A stretch of DNA of 23,286 nucleotides from an uncultured Collinsella sp. (GCA_900541715.1 UQLI01000031.1:1-23286), one strand, 5' to 3'. Shown: positions 1 through 8,249, counted from the first letter of the stretch. A program made the numbers and translations. The notes: generated by a model not told the origin, from the letters alone.

Positions 1-54
1 ATAGCCGTGGGTGTCCGAGATGATGTCGATACGCTTGGCGCTTGCACTGTTCAT
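1..54 (-). CDS. Metallophosphoesterase, N-terminal fragment (cut by window edge)
   Basis: Only the first 18 codons are in the window, reading leftward off the edge. The translation starts MNSASAKRIDIISDTHGY. The hydrophobic stretch followed by SDTHG is the first metal-binding motif (D-x-H) of calcineurin-like metallophosphoesterases, especially the small YfcE/MJ0936 phosphodiesterase type. The ATG at 54-52 has a purine-rich GGAAGGGA site just upstream. The gene lies after the terminator that closes the LytT1 gene, so it is probably a separate transcription unit. The family is inferred from one motif, so substrate and subgroup cannot be named. Confidence 0.6.
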   Translation of the reverse strand, partial: MNSASAKRIDIISDTHGY

Positions 55-93
55 GGGATCCCTTCCGCAAAAAACGATTCGGCAGATACATAC

Positions 94-143
94 AAAAAGG
101 CCCCACGGCTCCGCAGACGATGGGTCTACAGGGCTGCGGGGCC
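94..143 (-). terminator. Intrinsic terminator after LytT1
   Basis: Read on the minus strand, GGCCCC (143-138) pairs with GGGGCC (104-99), and an inner GCAG (137-134) can pair with CTGC (114-111). Five T residues follow immediately (98-94). It sits just after the LytT1 stop codon. The T-tract ends only about 25 nt before the ribosome site of the next minus-strand gene. Confidence 0.7.
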
Positions 144-149
144 AGTGTG

Positions 150-866
150 CTAGAGACTCAGAGCCTTCTTGAGCGGCACGACGCGACGGCGCGAAACCGG
201 CACGCGCTCGTCGACGCCCGTAATGCCCAGTTGGATGGCACCCGAGGGCACCGTCTCGACATCCGTGACGCACGCCAAGTTGACGATATAGCGGCGGTGA
301 ACACGGAAGAAGCCAAAGTCGCAGAGCTTGGCCTCAAACTGCGCCAGCGAGGTTGTCGACAAAAAGCGATCATCGACGGTATAGATGCAGGAGTAATCGT
401 CCTTGGCCATGATAAAGCGAATGTCGTCCACGGGAATGAGCACCTTGCGGCCGCCCTTTTCCACCGGGATACGCTCGATGGTCACCTTGCTGTCCGTAAC
501 CGGCTTGGTGCGTTGCATGACCTTCTCGATCGCGCGATCCAAGCGAGCTTCCTCGACCGGCTTCATCAGATAATCGACGGCATCCACGTCGAATGCCTCG
601 ACCGCATGGTCACTATACGCAGTCACAAACACGATCGCCGGCGGATTTTTGAGCTTATGCAGCGCCTCGGCAAGTTGCAGGCCCGAGGCACCGGGCATCG
701 AGATATCGAGAAACACGACATCCACGCGACTTTCCATAAGCATCTCGATGGCGGAGCGGACGCTCGACGCCTCCGTGATCGTGCCGATCTTGCCCGTTTG
801 CTCGAGCAGGAAGCGAAGCTCCGAGCGAGCCGGCGCCTCATCATCCACAATCATCGCACGCAGCAT
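150..866 (-). CDS. LytTR-family response regulator (LytT1)
   Basis: This is a 238-residue DNA-binding response regulator of the LytR/AlgR (LytTR) type. Residues 1-115 form a receiver domain: acidic DDE at 8-10, phospho-acceptor Asp54 in FLDISMPG, a Thr in VTAY near 82, and Lys102 in YLMKP. Residues 135-238 match a LytTR DNA-binding domain (KVLIPVDDIRFI, then FRVHRRYIVNL near 187-197). I chose the ATG at 866 because GAAAGG lies 10 nt upstream; a longer in-frame TTG start at 887 would place that site inside the gene. It lies 72 nt after LytS1, its presumed partner kinase, and is closed by a terminator. The target promoters are unknown. LytTR regulators often control cell-envelope, adhesion or bacteriocin genes, but nothing here shows which. 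Confidence 0.9.
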   Translation of the reverse strand: MLRAMIVDDEAPARSELRFLLEQTGKIGTITEASSVRSAIEMLMESRVDVVFLDISMPGASGLQLAEALHKLKNPPAIVFVTAYSDHAVEAFDVDAVDYLMKPVEEARLDRAIEKVMQRTKPVTDSKVTIERIPVEKGGRKVLIPVDDIRFIMAKDDYSCIYTVDDRFLSTTSLAQFEAKLCDFGFFRVHRRYIVNLACVTDVETVPSGAIQLGITGVDERVPVSRRRVVPLKKALSL

Positions 867-938
867 AGGGATAAAACCTTTCGTCAACTAACTACGCCGG
901 GCATCCGTCGCATGACGTTGAGCCCGTAGCCTTTTATT

Positions 939-2282
939 TTACTCTTGAATGTCGAAGATGCTCTCTGACAAATCAAGATGAAGGAGCACTTTGGTGCCCT
1001 TGCCCGGCGCCGATTCGACACGCGTATAGGAGTGCGGCCCATAAAAGCGATGGATGCGCTCCGAAATATTGTGCATGGCCACACCGGCGCCGCCACCCTG
1101 GGGAGAGCTGGCGTCGGGACGGGCAGAACGCTCGTCAAACAGTCTGGCGGCGGTACCCTCATCCATGCCCACGCCATTATCGGCCACGGCGATCAAGATT
1201 GCATCCTCGCCGTCTTGGTGAACGGTCACGTCGATCCTCAGGGCGTCGTCATCGCCCATACCATGACGTACGGCGTTCTCGACAATCGGCTGGATCACGA
1301 ACGCCGGCACCAGCGTGTCTTCCACGTCCTCGGACACATCGAACGTCGCAAGCACGCGGTCCTCGCCAAAGCGGGCCTTCTCAAAGGTAAGGTAGCGCTT
1401 GGTCTGTGCGACCTCGCGCGAGACCGGAATAAGCGATCCCGAGTTGTCGAGCGTGGCACGATAGAACGATGAGAACTCACGAAGCAGTTCGCGGGCCCGC
1501 AGCGGGTCGGTGCGCGTAAACGATGCAATGGTGTTCAGCGTGTTGAACAGGAAGTGCGGGTTAATCTGCGCCTGCAGCGCACGCACCTCAGCGCGCGCTG
1601 TGAGTTCCTTTTGCACCTCGAGCTCGTGGATGGCGAGCTGCGTGGACAAGATCTCGGCAAAGCCCGAGGCAAGCGCGTACTGGGTACGGTCGACGGCGCG
1701 CGGGGTCTTGTAGTAGAACTTGAGCGTGCCGACGGTACGATCGCCTACCTTGATGGGGGCGATAATGCCGGCGGGGACTTGGTTGTGCGAGCCGTCCGAG
1801 CCCACGACGTCCACGACGCGGTTGAACGACTGCACGATGCCATGTTCGATAACGTAGCGTGTGGCAAGCGTGTGGATGGGAGAATCTGGCAGTAGTTTTT
1901 CCTCAAACTCTCCCGCGCAGGCAAGCACGTTGCCCTCGTCGGTGATGGCCACCGTCATGGCGCGCGTCTCGGGCAAAATGCGCCGGCACACCAAACGCGC
2001 CGACTCCTGCGTCAGACCGCCCTTAATGTCCTCGAGCATGGCCGAGGCCACCGAGAGCGTCTCCTCGGTGTACTGGGAGCGCACCGAATCGGGATTGAGC
2101 GTCAAAAAGATAAAGATGCACAGAAAGATGCACAGCAGCGCGCAGGCAATCACCGTGGCGATCGGCTCGATACCGGTCACCAAGGCAAAAATAAAGTACA
2201 CCAGCACGCAAATGGCGCAGGCAACGGCAATGATGCGAAAGATTGATATTGAACTATCGCGCTGGGCGCGGCGGTCGATCAT
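939..2282 (-). CDS. LytS-like sensor histidine kinase (LytS1)
   Basis: A 447-residue membrane sensor kinase. Two hydrophobic segments (about 14-36 and 42-62) form a short hairpin membrane anchor, followed by a GAF-like sensory region (about 75-220). The kinase core is the HisK_5 type: residues 237-249 hold QAQINPHFLFNTL with His243 as presumed phosphorylation site. The ATPase domain shows IVEN (N338), ADNGVGM (369-375) and a glycine-rich GGGAGVAM (398-405). The classic LytS/BtsS input domain has five or more membrane spans, so this is a short-input variant. The start codon overlaps the stop of the upstream glycosyltransferase (ATGA at 2282-2279), implying translational coupling. The cognate regulator follows in the same operon. 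The signal is unknown. Confidence 0.9.
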   Translation of the reverse strand: MIDRRAQRDSSISIFRIIAVACAICVLVYFIFALVTGIEPIATVIACALLCIFLCIFIFLTLNPDSVRSQYTEETLSVASAMLEDIKGGLTQESARLVCRRILPETRAMTVAITDEGNVLACAGEFEEKLLPDSPIHTLATRYVIEHGIVQSFNRVVDVVGSDGSHNQVPAGIIAPIKVGDRTVGTLKFYYKTPRAVDRTQYALASGFAEILSTQLAIHELEVQKELTARAEVRALQAQINPHFLFNTLNTIASFTRTDPLRARELLREFSSFYRATLDNSGSLIPVSREVAQTKRYLTFEKARFGEDRVLATFDVSEDVEDTLVPAFVIQPIVENAVRHGMGDDDALRIDVTVHQDGEDAILIAVADNGVGMDEGTAARLFDERSARPDASSPQGGGAGVAMHNISERIHRFYGPHSYTRVESAPGKGTKVLLHLDLSESIFDIQE

Positions 2283-3466
2283 TCGGCCCCCTCCAGGATA
2301 CTGATCAGTTGTGCGTCACGCCAAAGCCCGTCCATGATCTTGGGCCAAAAGCTCTGGAAACGCAGGTAGCTTGCAGCGTTTTGGCGCGCATAGGCCTTTG
2401 CCTCGTCGATACCATGGCGCCAGATGCGCAGGTAGCCCTCATGCTCGCGGGTAAACACGCTGCGGACCATAGCGGTCTTGCGCACGCGGTCGTCGAGCTC
2501 GCGCGAAATCCACGGGCCCGGGTAGGGCATGAGTGATGCCGCCGTAACGGGAATGAGCTCCTTTTGATGCGCGGCGAATGTCAACTTGGCCCGTTCATAG
2601 TACCAACGGTATACATCCTGCATAAAGCGCGGTGAGCGCTTTTCGGACTCCGGAGGCAGATGGCGCACGGTCCACTCGTTATCGAACCACACGTCGTAGC
2701 CAAACATGCGCATGTTAAAGAGGTAATCCAAGTCCTCGCCGCGGGTGATAAACGGGTCAAAGGCCACACGCGTAAAGGCGCGGGCGTGCAGGGCCATCAG
2801 GCCGCCGCACACGTAGTTGGAGCGCGAGATGCGAGTGCCCGAGAGCGCCTTTTTCATCCAACGGTTGAACTCGATGCGCTTGGTCCACCAACGATGGCAG
2901 ATGCCCGCCTTGTCCGTGGGAGCCAGCGGCGAGCCGTCGCGATCGTAGAAATAGCCGCTCTTGACCAAGATCGGCAAGCCCTGACGCGTCTGCTGCCCCA
3001 ACGCATAGGTCGCGCGCTTCATAAAGTCGGCGTCGATGACAGTCTCATCGTCATCCAAAAAGATAACCGCGTCATGCCCCAGCACAGCGGCACAGGCTAG
3101 CCCCATATTGCGGATGGCACCGTAGCCTCGCAGGCTCACGCACTCGCCCGAACCCTTGGGCGCGATCTGAGCAACCCGGTCTGCGATATGCGAGGCCTGG
3201 GTGTTGGTGACAACGGTGACCTTGAGCGTGGGATGCGCGTCGACAATCTCGTGCACGCGCAGCGACACATCGGCTGTGGCAGAAACGGGACAGACCACCA
3301 AGAGGATGATGCGCGGGATGTCACGTATCTGCTCAAGCGAGGCCAGGCAGCGGTCGAGTTCGGGATTGTCGGCGTTGAGTCGCGTCGAATGGTCATAGGT
3401 GCCAGGGGCGTTTGCGCGAGCGTCATCGCCCGCCCAATACGTTGGAATCACGACCGTGGCGTTCAT
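2279..3466 (-). CDS. Glycosyltransferase family 2-like protein
   Basis: A 395-residue GT-A fold glycosyltransferase. The N-terminus has the typical strand NATVVIPTYW (2-11). The sequence RGYGAIRNMGL (113-123) is followed by VIFLDDDE (134-141), which carries the nucleotide-sugar/metal-binding DxD motif. RGEDLDYLF (242-250) fits the acceptor/catalytic ED motif of family 2. No membrane segment is evident, so it is probably cytoplasmic or peripheral. A GGAGGG site precedes the ATG. Its last codons overlap the LytS1 start, making it the first gene of a glycosyltransferase-kinase-regulator operon. Sugar donor and acceptor cannot be read from sequence. A role in envelope glycans sensed or controlled by the adjacent LytS1/LytT1 pair is inference. 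Confidence 0.8.
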   Translation of the reverse strand: MNATVVIPTYWAGDDARANAPGTYDHSTRLNADNPELDRCLASLEQIRDIPRIILLVVCPVSATADVSLRVHEIVDAHPTLKVTVVTNTQASHIADRVAQIAPKGSGECVSLRGYGAIRNMGLACAAVLGHDAVIFLDDDETVIDADFMKRATYALGQQTRQGLPILVKSGYFYDRDGSPLAPTDKAGICHRWWTKRIEFNRWMKKALSGTRISRSNYVCGGLMALHARAFTRVAFDPFITRGEDLDYLFNMRMFGYDVWFDNEWTVRHLPPESEKRSPRFMQDVYRWYYERAKLTFAAHQKELIPVTAASLMPYPGPWISRELDDRVRKTAMVRSVFTREHEGYLRIWRHGIDEAKAYARQNAASYLRFQSFWPKIMDGLWRDAQLISILEGAE

Positions 3467-3487
3467 GCCTTACCCTCCCTGCAACAC

Positions 3488-3522
3488 AAAAACGGGACGC
3501 CGCCAAACACAGGCGACGCCCC
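3488..3522 (-). terminator. Intrinsic terminator between the MFS gene and the glycosyltransferase
   Basis: On the minus strand an 11-bp stem forms between 3522-3512 (GGGGCGTCGCC) and 3504-3494 (GGCGGCGTCCC), with two G-U pairs and a 7-nt loop, followed by TTTTT (3492-3488). It lies 115 nt after the MFS stop codon. The T-tract ends only about 8 nt before the glycosyltransferase ribosome site, leaving no room for a separate downstream promoter. It may therefore act as a leader attenuator as well as a terminator. Confidence 0.75.
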
Positions 3523-3539
3523 GCGACCTAGCTGATTCC

Positions 3540-3590
3540 ATCATACCCACTTGGGCAAATCATTGCTCGCAAGTCGCAATGTTTATTGCG
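3540..3590 (-). promoter_or_regulatory. Candidate promoter and dyad cluster before the glycosyltransferase operon
   Basis: On the minus strand a TATGAT hexamer (3545-3540) could be a -10 box, with no good -35 at 17 nt. The region just upstream holds three ATTGC half-sites in alternating orientation: CATTGC (3561-3566) and GCAATG (3576-3581), plus CGCAAT-GTTT-ATTGCG (3575-3590). Overlapping dyads where a -35 box should be suggest an activator-dependent promoter. This is pattern-based only. Confidence 0.3.
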
Positions 3591-3637
3591 GATAACCCCA
3601 AAAGAGTACCGTGGACAGGCACAATAGCCGCTCGCTC

Positions 3638-4897
3638 CTATGCGGCATGCTCTGCCGCCCGAGTCATGCGGGACAGGCGGACCAGCAGCATAAAGCCAAC
3701 GATCAGCAGCACGCCAATGGAAAGGACGCCCAGCGACGGGTTGCCGGTCAGCGAGGTGACGACCGACACTAGGAAAGTGCCCATAACGCTTGCGTAACGG
3801 CCAAAGATATCGAAGAAGCCGTAGTACTCGTTGGACTTTTCCTTGGGGATGATGCGGCCAAAATAGCTGCGGCTGAGCGCCTGCACGCCACCCTGGAACA
3901 AGCCGACCAAAATAGCGAGCACCCAGAACTCAAAGGCGGTCTTTAGGAAGAACGCGGCAAAGAGCACGATGCCCATATAGGCGGCGACGGCCACCAAGAT
4001 CATATTGAGTGTGCCCACGCGACCGGCGAGCTTGCCGTAGATGATGGCGGACGGGAAGGCCACAAACTGCGTAACGAGCAGCGCCAGCACCAGCTGGGTC
4101 GAATCGATGCCAAGAGCCGATCCGTAGCTGGTTGCCATGGAAATAACCGTGTGCACACCGTCGATGTAGAAGAAGAACGCGATCATGTAGACCAGCACGG
4201 TCTTGTTGTGGGCGATCTCGCGCATGGTGTGTCCGACCTCGGAGAACACGCCGCCCACGATGTGGCCGATGGTGTCCTGGGGACCGCGCTCGCGACCGTA
4301 CTTTTGCTTATAGGTGCGAATGAGCGGCAGGGTAAAGATGAGCCACCAGGCACCGGTGATGACAAACGACAGACGCGTTGCCAGCATGGTGGGGACGCCA
4401 AGAGCGGGGCCACCCATGATAAGCGCCAGGCAGATGACGAACGGCACGGTGGAACCGATGTAGCCCCAGGCATAGCCCGAGCTGGACACGGCGTCCATGC
4501 GCTCGTCGGTGGTAATGTCGGGCAGCATGGCGTCGTAGAACGTCATAGAAGAGTTAAGGCCGATGGTGCACAGCACGTACACGGTCAAAAATGCCATGGC
4601 GGACATTGGGATAGCCTGCGCCAGGCAAAGAACCAGGCCCGTGAGGAAGAAGCCCAAGAAGAACTTGATCTTGTTGCCGGCATAGTCGGCAAGCGCGCCC
4701 AGAATGGGCATGAGCATGGCGATGACCAGCGAGGCGATCGTCTGCGCATTGCCCCAGGCGACCACCAGGTCGGCTGAGGAAGCACCGGTATTGATGGCGT
4801 TAAAGTAAATGGGCACCACCGAGGTATTGAGCAGCACGAGGGCCGAATTGCCCACATCATACATAACCCAGTTACGCTCGAGCTTGGTGTATTTCAT
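3638..4897 (-). CDS. MFS transporter, UMF1/Atg22-like family
   Basis: A 419-residue polytopic membrane protein with about 12 hydrophobic segments. The N-terminus MKYTKLERNWVMYDVGNSA and the following region resemble the UMF1 (unknown major facilitator 1) group related to the yeast vacuolar effluxer Atg22. Residues near 65-75 (ILGALADYAGNKIKFF) fit the MFS loop 2-3 signature, with DYAGNK replacing the usual D-R-x-G-R-R. The ATG has GAAGGG about 10 nt upstream. It lies 100 nt downstream of the phospholipase-like gene with no terminator visible between them, so the two may be co-transcribed. A terminator lies downstream. Members of this group are thought to export amino acids or small metabolites, but the substrate here cannot be told. 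Confidence 0.8.
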   Translation of the reverse strand: MKYTKLERNWVMYDVGNSALVLLNTSVVPIYFNAINTGASSADLVVAWGNAQTIASLVIAMLMPILGALADYAGNKIKFFLGFFLTGLVLCLAQAIPMSAMAFLTVYVLCTIGLNSSMTFYDAMLPDITTDERMDAVSSSGYAWGYIGSTVPFVICLALIMGGPALGVPTMLATRLSFVITGAWWLIFTLPLIRTYKQKYGRERGPQDTIGHIVGGVFSEVGHTMREIAHNKTVLVYMIAFFFYIDGVHTVISMATSYGSALGIDSTQLVLALLVTQFVAFPSAIIYGKLAGRVGTLNMILVAVAAYMGIVLFAAFFLKTAFEFWVLAILVGLFQGGVQALSRSYFGRIIPKEKSNEYYGFFDIFGRYASVMGTFLVSVVTSLTGNPSLGVLSIGVLLIVGFMLLVRLSRMTRAAEHAA

Positions 4898-4998
4898 GGA
4901 CAGGGACCCTTCGTATTCGCCCGATATGCAGTTAGTTCATCGTACCCTAATTGTCCAGAACCGCCGGTAAGGATTCGGCAAAGGGGCACGCACGGGCC

Positions 4999-5943
4999 CT
5001 ATTCCTCGCGGTCGAACTCCTCATCGGCTTCGAGCACGCGACCGCTGTAGTTGACGTGACTGGTCACGGCATCCATGTCACCGGTCTCGATAAAACGTGC
5101 GACCGTGCACTCGTAATCGACCAGCGCGCGATCAAAGACCTCGGGGAAACTCTCGTTCGAGACCTCGTCGGTAAAGGGATTCTTCCATGTCAGATAGCCC
5201 AGGTTACCGGTGCGCTCGGGCAGCTCCGTCGTCACGCGATGGGCAAGGCCGTCGAGCAGCGAGTAGTCGTGCACCAAGCCCTCAACCAGCGAGATCGCGC
5301 GCGTCTTTACGGAGCCGGCCGGCTCAATCGCGCGGTAAAGTCGCTGCATATTGGCAACGGCAGCACCGTACTCCCCCGCCGGAATGTCAATGCCGTACAC
5401 GCGTCCGGCAACATAGCTCATCAGCACGCCGGCCACGCGATTGATGCGATCGGTGGTGACGATCTCGCCCGCCGGCGGGTAATCGTCGACCGTAGCGCCG
5501 GCGCGTTTAAGCTGCAGCATCAGTACATCCAGGTCGCTCTCGATCACGGCATGAACTTGACTGCTCGAATCCTCAAGCTCTGAGTCGGATTCCACGATGC
5601 CAAACTGCTGCTCATAGACAAAGGGATGGGCGTTGCGGTCGAGCACGTAATGAGACAGCAGGCCCAGCGCAAAAGCGCGACCCAAGCTGGCGTCGCGCGG
5701 CAGCAGATGCGACACGCCGTCGCGCAGGCACGCGAACTGGCGAGACATGCGCGACCGATGCATGACCTGCGCCAGCAGCGTGCAGTCGGAAACACGCGGT
5801 GTCAGAATGTGAAAGAAAAACGGGTCGGGGCCTTGGTTGCCCAAGATAAAGGCAATGCGCTCTTCATCGGACGTGATGACGCCCTGCGGAAGACGGTCGA
5901 TGCTTTCCTCGCCAAACAGATGATGGGTGATAAGCGCGGGCAT
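4999..5943 (-). CDS. Zinc-dependent phospholipase C-like protein
   Basis: A 314-residue protein matching the zinc-dependent phospholipase C superfamily (PF00882 type). Key features are paired His at 7-8 (ITHHLFGEE), the GNQGPDPFFF block (35-44) with Asp40, the LLSHYVLDRNAHPF block (95-108) with His98 and His106, and HAVIESDLD (131-139), whose H-x3-E-x3-D spacing matches the zinc ligands. There is no signal peptide, so it is probably cytoplasmic, unlike secreted clostridial alpha-toxins. I chose ATG 5943 because AAAGGA lies 5 nt upstream; an in-frame GTG at 5973 would bury that site. Such proteins are common unnamed genes in Coriobacteriia and Firmicutes. Real substrate activity is not established. 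Confidence 0.8.
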   Translation of the reverse strand: MPALITHHLFGEESIDRLPQGVITSDEERIAFILGNQGPDPFFFHILTPRVSDCTLLAQVMHRSRMSRQFACLRDGVSHLLPRDASLGRAFALGLLSHYVLDRNAHPFVYEQQFGIVESDSELEDSSSQVHAVIESDLDVLMLQLKRAGATVDDYPPAGEIVTTDRINRVAGVLMSYVAGRVYGIDIPAGEYGAAVANMQRLYRAIEPAGSVKTRAISLVEGLVHDYSLLDGLAHRVTTELPERTGNLGYLTWKNPFTDEVSNESFPEVFDRALVDYECTVARFIETGDMDAVTSHVNYSGRVLEADEEFDREE

Positions 5944-5975
5944 AATGATCCTTTCGATTTCATTCGATGCCACCC

Positions 5976-6002
5976 ATTATGCCCACCGCGCGCCCATGCC
6001 AA
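5976..6002 (-). promoter_or_regulatory. Possible promoter of the phospholipase-like gene
   Basis: On the minus strand TTGGCA (6002-5997) and CATAAT (5981-5976) each match the sigma-70 boxes at 5 of 6 positions, but the 15-nt spacer is short. It lies between the LytT2 stop and the phospholipase-like start, where no terminator is seen. Confidence 0.25.
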
Positions 6003-6035
6003 ACCTGCGATGGTAAACGACGGCACGCAAGCCTC

Positions 6036-6770
6036 TTACGCAAGCCCCAGGTGCGACTTGACCTCGGCGGCGCGACGACGGGACACCGGTACCGTCGAGT
6101 TCACGCGGTCGAGCCTGAGCTCCATCAACCCCGTGGAGCCAATCTCGACATTGTGCACGTCTTCCAAATTGACCAGATAGCTGCGATGAACGCGAATAAA
6201 GCCCTCGGAGACCAAGCGACGCTCGAGCGAAGAGATCGACTCATTGATCAGGTACGTTCCCTCGGCGCAGATGGCGTTGCAAAAATCGGCGCGCGCCTCA
6301 AAGTAGCAGACGTCTGCGGCGGGAATGAACACCTTTTTGCCCCCGCGGTCCACCGTCAGACGCAAAGGCTGGCGCGGAGCGTGGGCAACACGACGGGCAC
6401 CCAAGGCTGCCTCGATCTTGTCGAGTGCCTTTGACAGGCGTGCGTCCTCGACCGGCTTGACGACATAGTCGACGGCATCGAGGTTGTAGGCATCGGCGGC
6501 ATACTCGGCAAACGCCGTCACAAACACCACCACCGGCGGGGTCTTTAGGTTTTGCAGCGTCCCGGCAAGCTCAATTCCCGAGCGCCCGGGCATCGTGATG
6601 TCCAAAAACAGCACGTCGGGCTTGTTCGACAGGATCGACTCCACGGCCTCGGTGACATTGCCCGCCTCGGCAATGTTGCCCACACGCGCATCCTTTTCCA
6701 ACAGATAGCGTAGTTCGGCCCTAATAGGAGGCTCGTCATCAACCACCAGGATGTTCCAGCCCTCGGACAT
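6036..6770 (-). CDS. LytTR-family response regulator (LytT2)
   Basis: A 244-residue LytTR response regulator paralogous to LytT1. The receiver domain has DDE at 11-13, phospho-acceptor Asp57 (LFLDITMPG), Thr near 85 (VTAF) and Lys105 (YVVKP). The C-terminal LytTR domain includes KVFIPAADVCYFEA and FIRVHRSYLVNLEDV. I chose ATG 6770 because AGAGGAAG lies just upstream; an in-frame TTG at 6791 would include that site. It starts 31 nt after LytS2 ends, so the two form an operon. It shares with LytT1 the receiver motifs, the RVHR-Y-VNL block and the terminal VPVSRRR stretch, indicating an old duplication. The targets are unknown. Confidence 0.9.
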   Translation of the reverse strand: MSEGWNILVVDDEPPIRAELRYLLEKDARVGNIAEAGNVTEAVESILSNKPDVLFLDITMPGRSGIELAGTLQNLKTPPVVVFVTAFAEYAADAYNLDAVDYVVKPVEDARLSKALDKIEAALGARRVAHAPRQPLRLTVDRGGKKVFIPAADVCYFEARADFCNAICAEGTYLINESISSLERRLVSEGFIRVHRSYLVNLEDVHNVEIGSTGLMELRLDRVNSTVPVSRRRAAEVKSHLGLA

Positions 6771-6801
6771 ATGCGCTTCCTCTCTTCTCAATACATTTGC
6801 G

Positions 6802-8187
6802 CTACACCGTCAGCGGTGCCGGCTCATGCGGCTCGCCGTTTAGCTCGACGATGACCTGCGTCCCCACGCCCTCTTGGGACTTCACGCGCATGCCGGAATC
6901 TTCTCCGTAAAAGAAATGGATGCGCTGAAGCACGTTAAAAAGCGCCAGGCCGCACCCTCGCTTGATGGAGCCGTCGGCGGTAATGCTCTCGGGCTCCTCT
7001 CGACGATGCTGCTCAAACAGGTGTGCACAGACTTCTTCGCTCATACCAATGCCGTCGTCTTCGACGATGATCTCCAAACCGTCATCGGTCTCGAAAGCCC
7101 TAACATGAATAGAAAGCGGCTCGGTCTCGCGCTGCGCGTGCTTGATGCAGTTTTCGAGCAACGGCTGCAAGATAAACGGCGGCACCATGCAATCGCGCAC
7201 CTCAAAGTCGATATCGACCGAGACGCGCAGACGGCCGTCGCCATAACGAGCCTGCATAAGATTGATATAGCGAGTGCCCTGTTCCACCTCGTGCTCGAGC
7301 GTTGTGAGGGTATCGGAATCAGAAAGCGTCTGACGGTAGTAGTTGGAGAAGTCGATCAGCAGCGACCTGGCCTTGTCCGGCTCGGTACGCACGAGCGACA
7401 CGATGGTGCTGATGGTGTTAAACAGAAAATGAGGATCGACCTGCGATTGCAAGGCGCGCAGCTCCACGCGGGCCGTAAGCTCGTCCTGGCGCTCGAGCTC
7501 AAAGCTCGCAAGCTGCGTGGAAATGAGGTCGGCAAAGCCCGAGGCAAGCGCCGTCTGGCGCATATCGATGCTGCTCAGACGGGGATAATACAGCTCGAGC
7601 GTGCCCACGCAATGCCCGCGCACGGTAAGCGGTGCAACAATACCGGCGCGCAGGCGCGGAAAGTAGCCACCTGTCTCGGTCGAGGCATCGCGCGAGAACA
7701 CGCTTTGCTCACCGCTGTTGATCACGTTGAGCGTAGTCCGCAGCACCACCGGGGTGCCCGCGGGGCATTTTGCCGAGTCCTCGCCCCAGCTTGCCAACAC
7801 CTGCTTGCCGTCGGTAAAGCAGATGGCAGAGGCGATAGTTTCGGACAGGATGATCTTAGAGGCGCCTAGGGCAGCTTCGGGCGTAAGGCCGCGCGACGTG
7901 TAGGCGAATATTTTTGAAGCGATGGCGAGCGTGCGGTCGGTTGCGCTCGATGTGAGGTCGTCGGGAACGACAAAGACGTACGAGAAGAAGAAGCACAGCA
8001 TGACCAAGCCGGCAATGACGACAACGGCCGGAACGGGATTGGGATTATCGGTTAGATCCCAGATGAGCAGCAGGATAAGCAGCGGAACGACAATACCGAG
8101 CAAGATGGCTTGAACCACATGCTGAGCGGTACGAAAGACCTTGGTAGAGTTGTAGCTCTTGCCCAGAATCAGCCTATTGAGATCCAC
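6802..8187 (-). CDS. LytS-like sensor histidine kinase (LytS2)
   Basis: A 461-residue kinase with the same layout as LytS1: two membrane segments (about 22-45 and 53-75), a GAF-like region (about 85-230), a HisK_5 core with SQVDPHFLFNTIS (His253) and an ATPase domain with VEDDGIGM and KRGCGLALFN. The usual NPHFLFN is DPHFLFN here. I chose the GTG at 8187: the strong AAGGAG (8199-8194) abuts an ATG at 8193 with no spacer but lies 6 nt from this GTG. An in-frame ATG at 8256 would run the gene through the terminator of the preceding operon and is unlikely. LytT2 follows in the same operon. The ligand is unknown; the similar ectodomain-poor architecture of both kinases suggests cytoplasmic or membrane-derived input. 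Confidence 0.88.
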   Translation of the reverse strand: MDLNRLILGKSYNSTKVFRTAQHVVQAILLGIVVPLLILLLIWDLTDNPNPVPAVVVIAGLVMLCFFFSYVFVVPDDLTSSATDRTLAIASKIFAYTSRGLTPEAALGASKIILSETIASAICFTDGKQVLASWGEDSAKCPAGTPVVLRTTLNVINSGEQSVFSRDASTETGGYFPRLRAGIVAPLTVRGHCVGTLELYYPRLSSIDMRQTALASGFADLISTQLASFELERQDELTARVELRALQSQVDPHFLFNTISTIVSLVRTEPDKARSLLIDFSNYYRQTLSDSDTLTTLEHEVEQGTRYINLMQARYGDGRLRVSVDIDFEVRDCMVPPFILQPLLENCIKHAQRETEPLSIHVRAFETDDGLEIIVEDDGIGMSEEVCAHLFEQHRREEPESITADGSIKRGCGLALFNVLQRIHFFYGEDSGMRVKSQEGVGTQVIVELNGEPHEPAPLTV

Positions 8188-8193
8188 CGTCAT

Positions 8194-8199
8194 CTCCTT
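8194..8199 (-). promoter_or_regulatory. Ribosome binding site that decides the LytS2 start
   Basis: AAGGAG directly abuts the in-frame ATG at 8193, too close for initiation, while the GTG at 8187 sits at the normal 6-nt distance. This favours a GTG start for LytS2. Confidence 0.6.
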
Positions 8200-8220
8200 C
8201 TTACCGACGCACCCCATAGC

Positions 8221-8247
8221 AATAAAGAGGGCCGCAAGCGACCCTCT
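8221..8247 (-). terminator. Intrinsic terminator after the amidohydrolase operon
   Basis: On the minus strand a 10-bp stem (8247-8238 with 8235-8226, one G-U pair; the innermost pair must open to make a loop) is followed by TTTATT. It lies 60 nt after the amidohydrolase stop and ends 22 nt before the LytS2 ribosome site, so LytS2 transcription must start at or upstream of this hairpin, or read through it. Confidence 0.7.
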
Positions 8248-8249
8248 CC

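Noticed and set aside
42..929. Long plus-strand open frame of 295 codons opposite LytT1
   Set aside because: It lies antisense to a clear LytTR regulator, has no ribosome site and no family resemblance, and is rich in His, Arg and Asp as expected from the complement of a high-GC gene.
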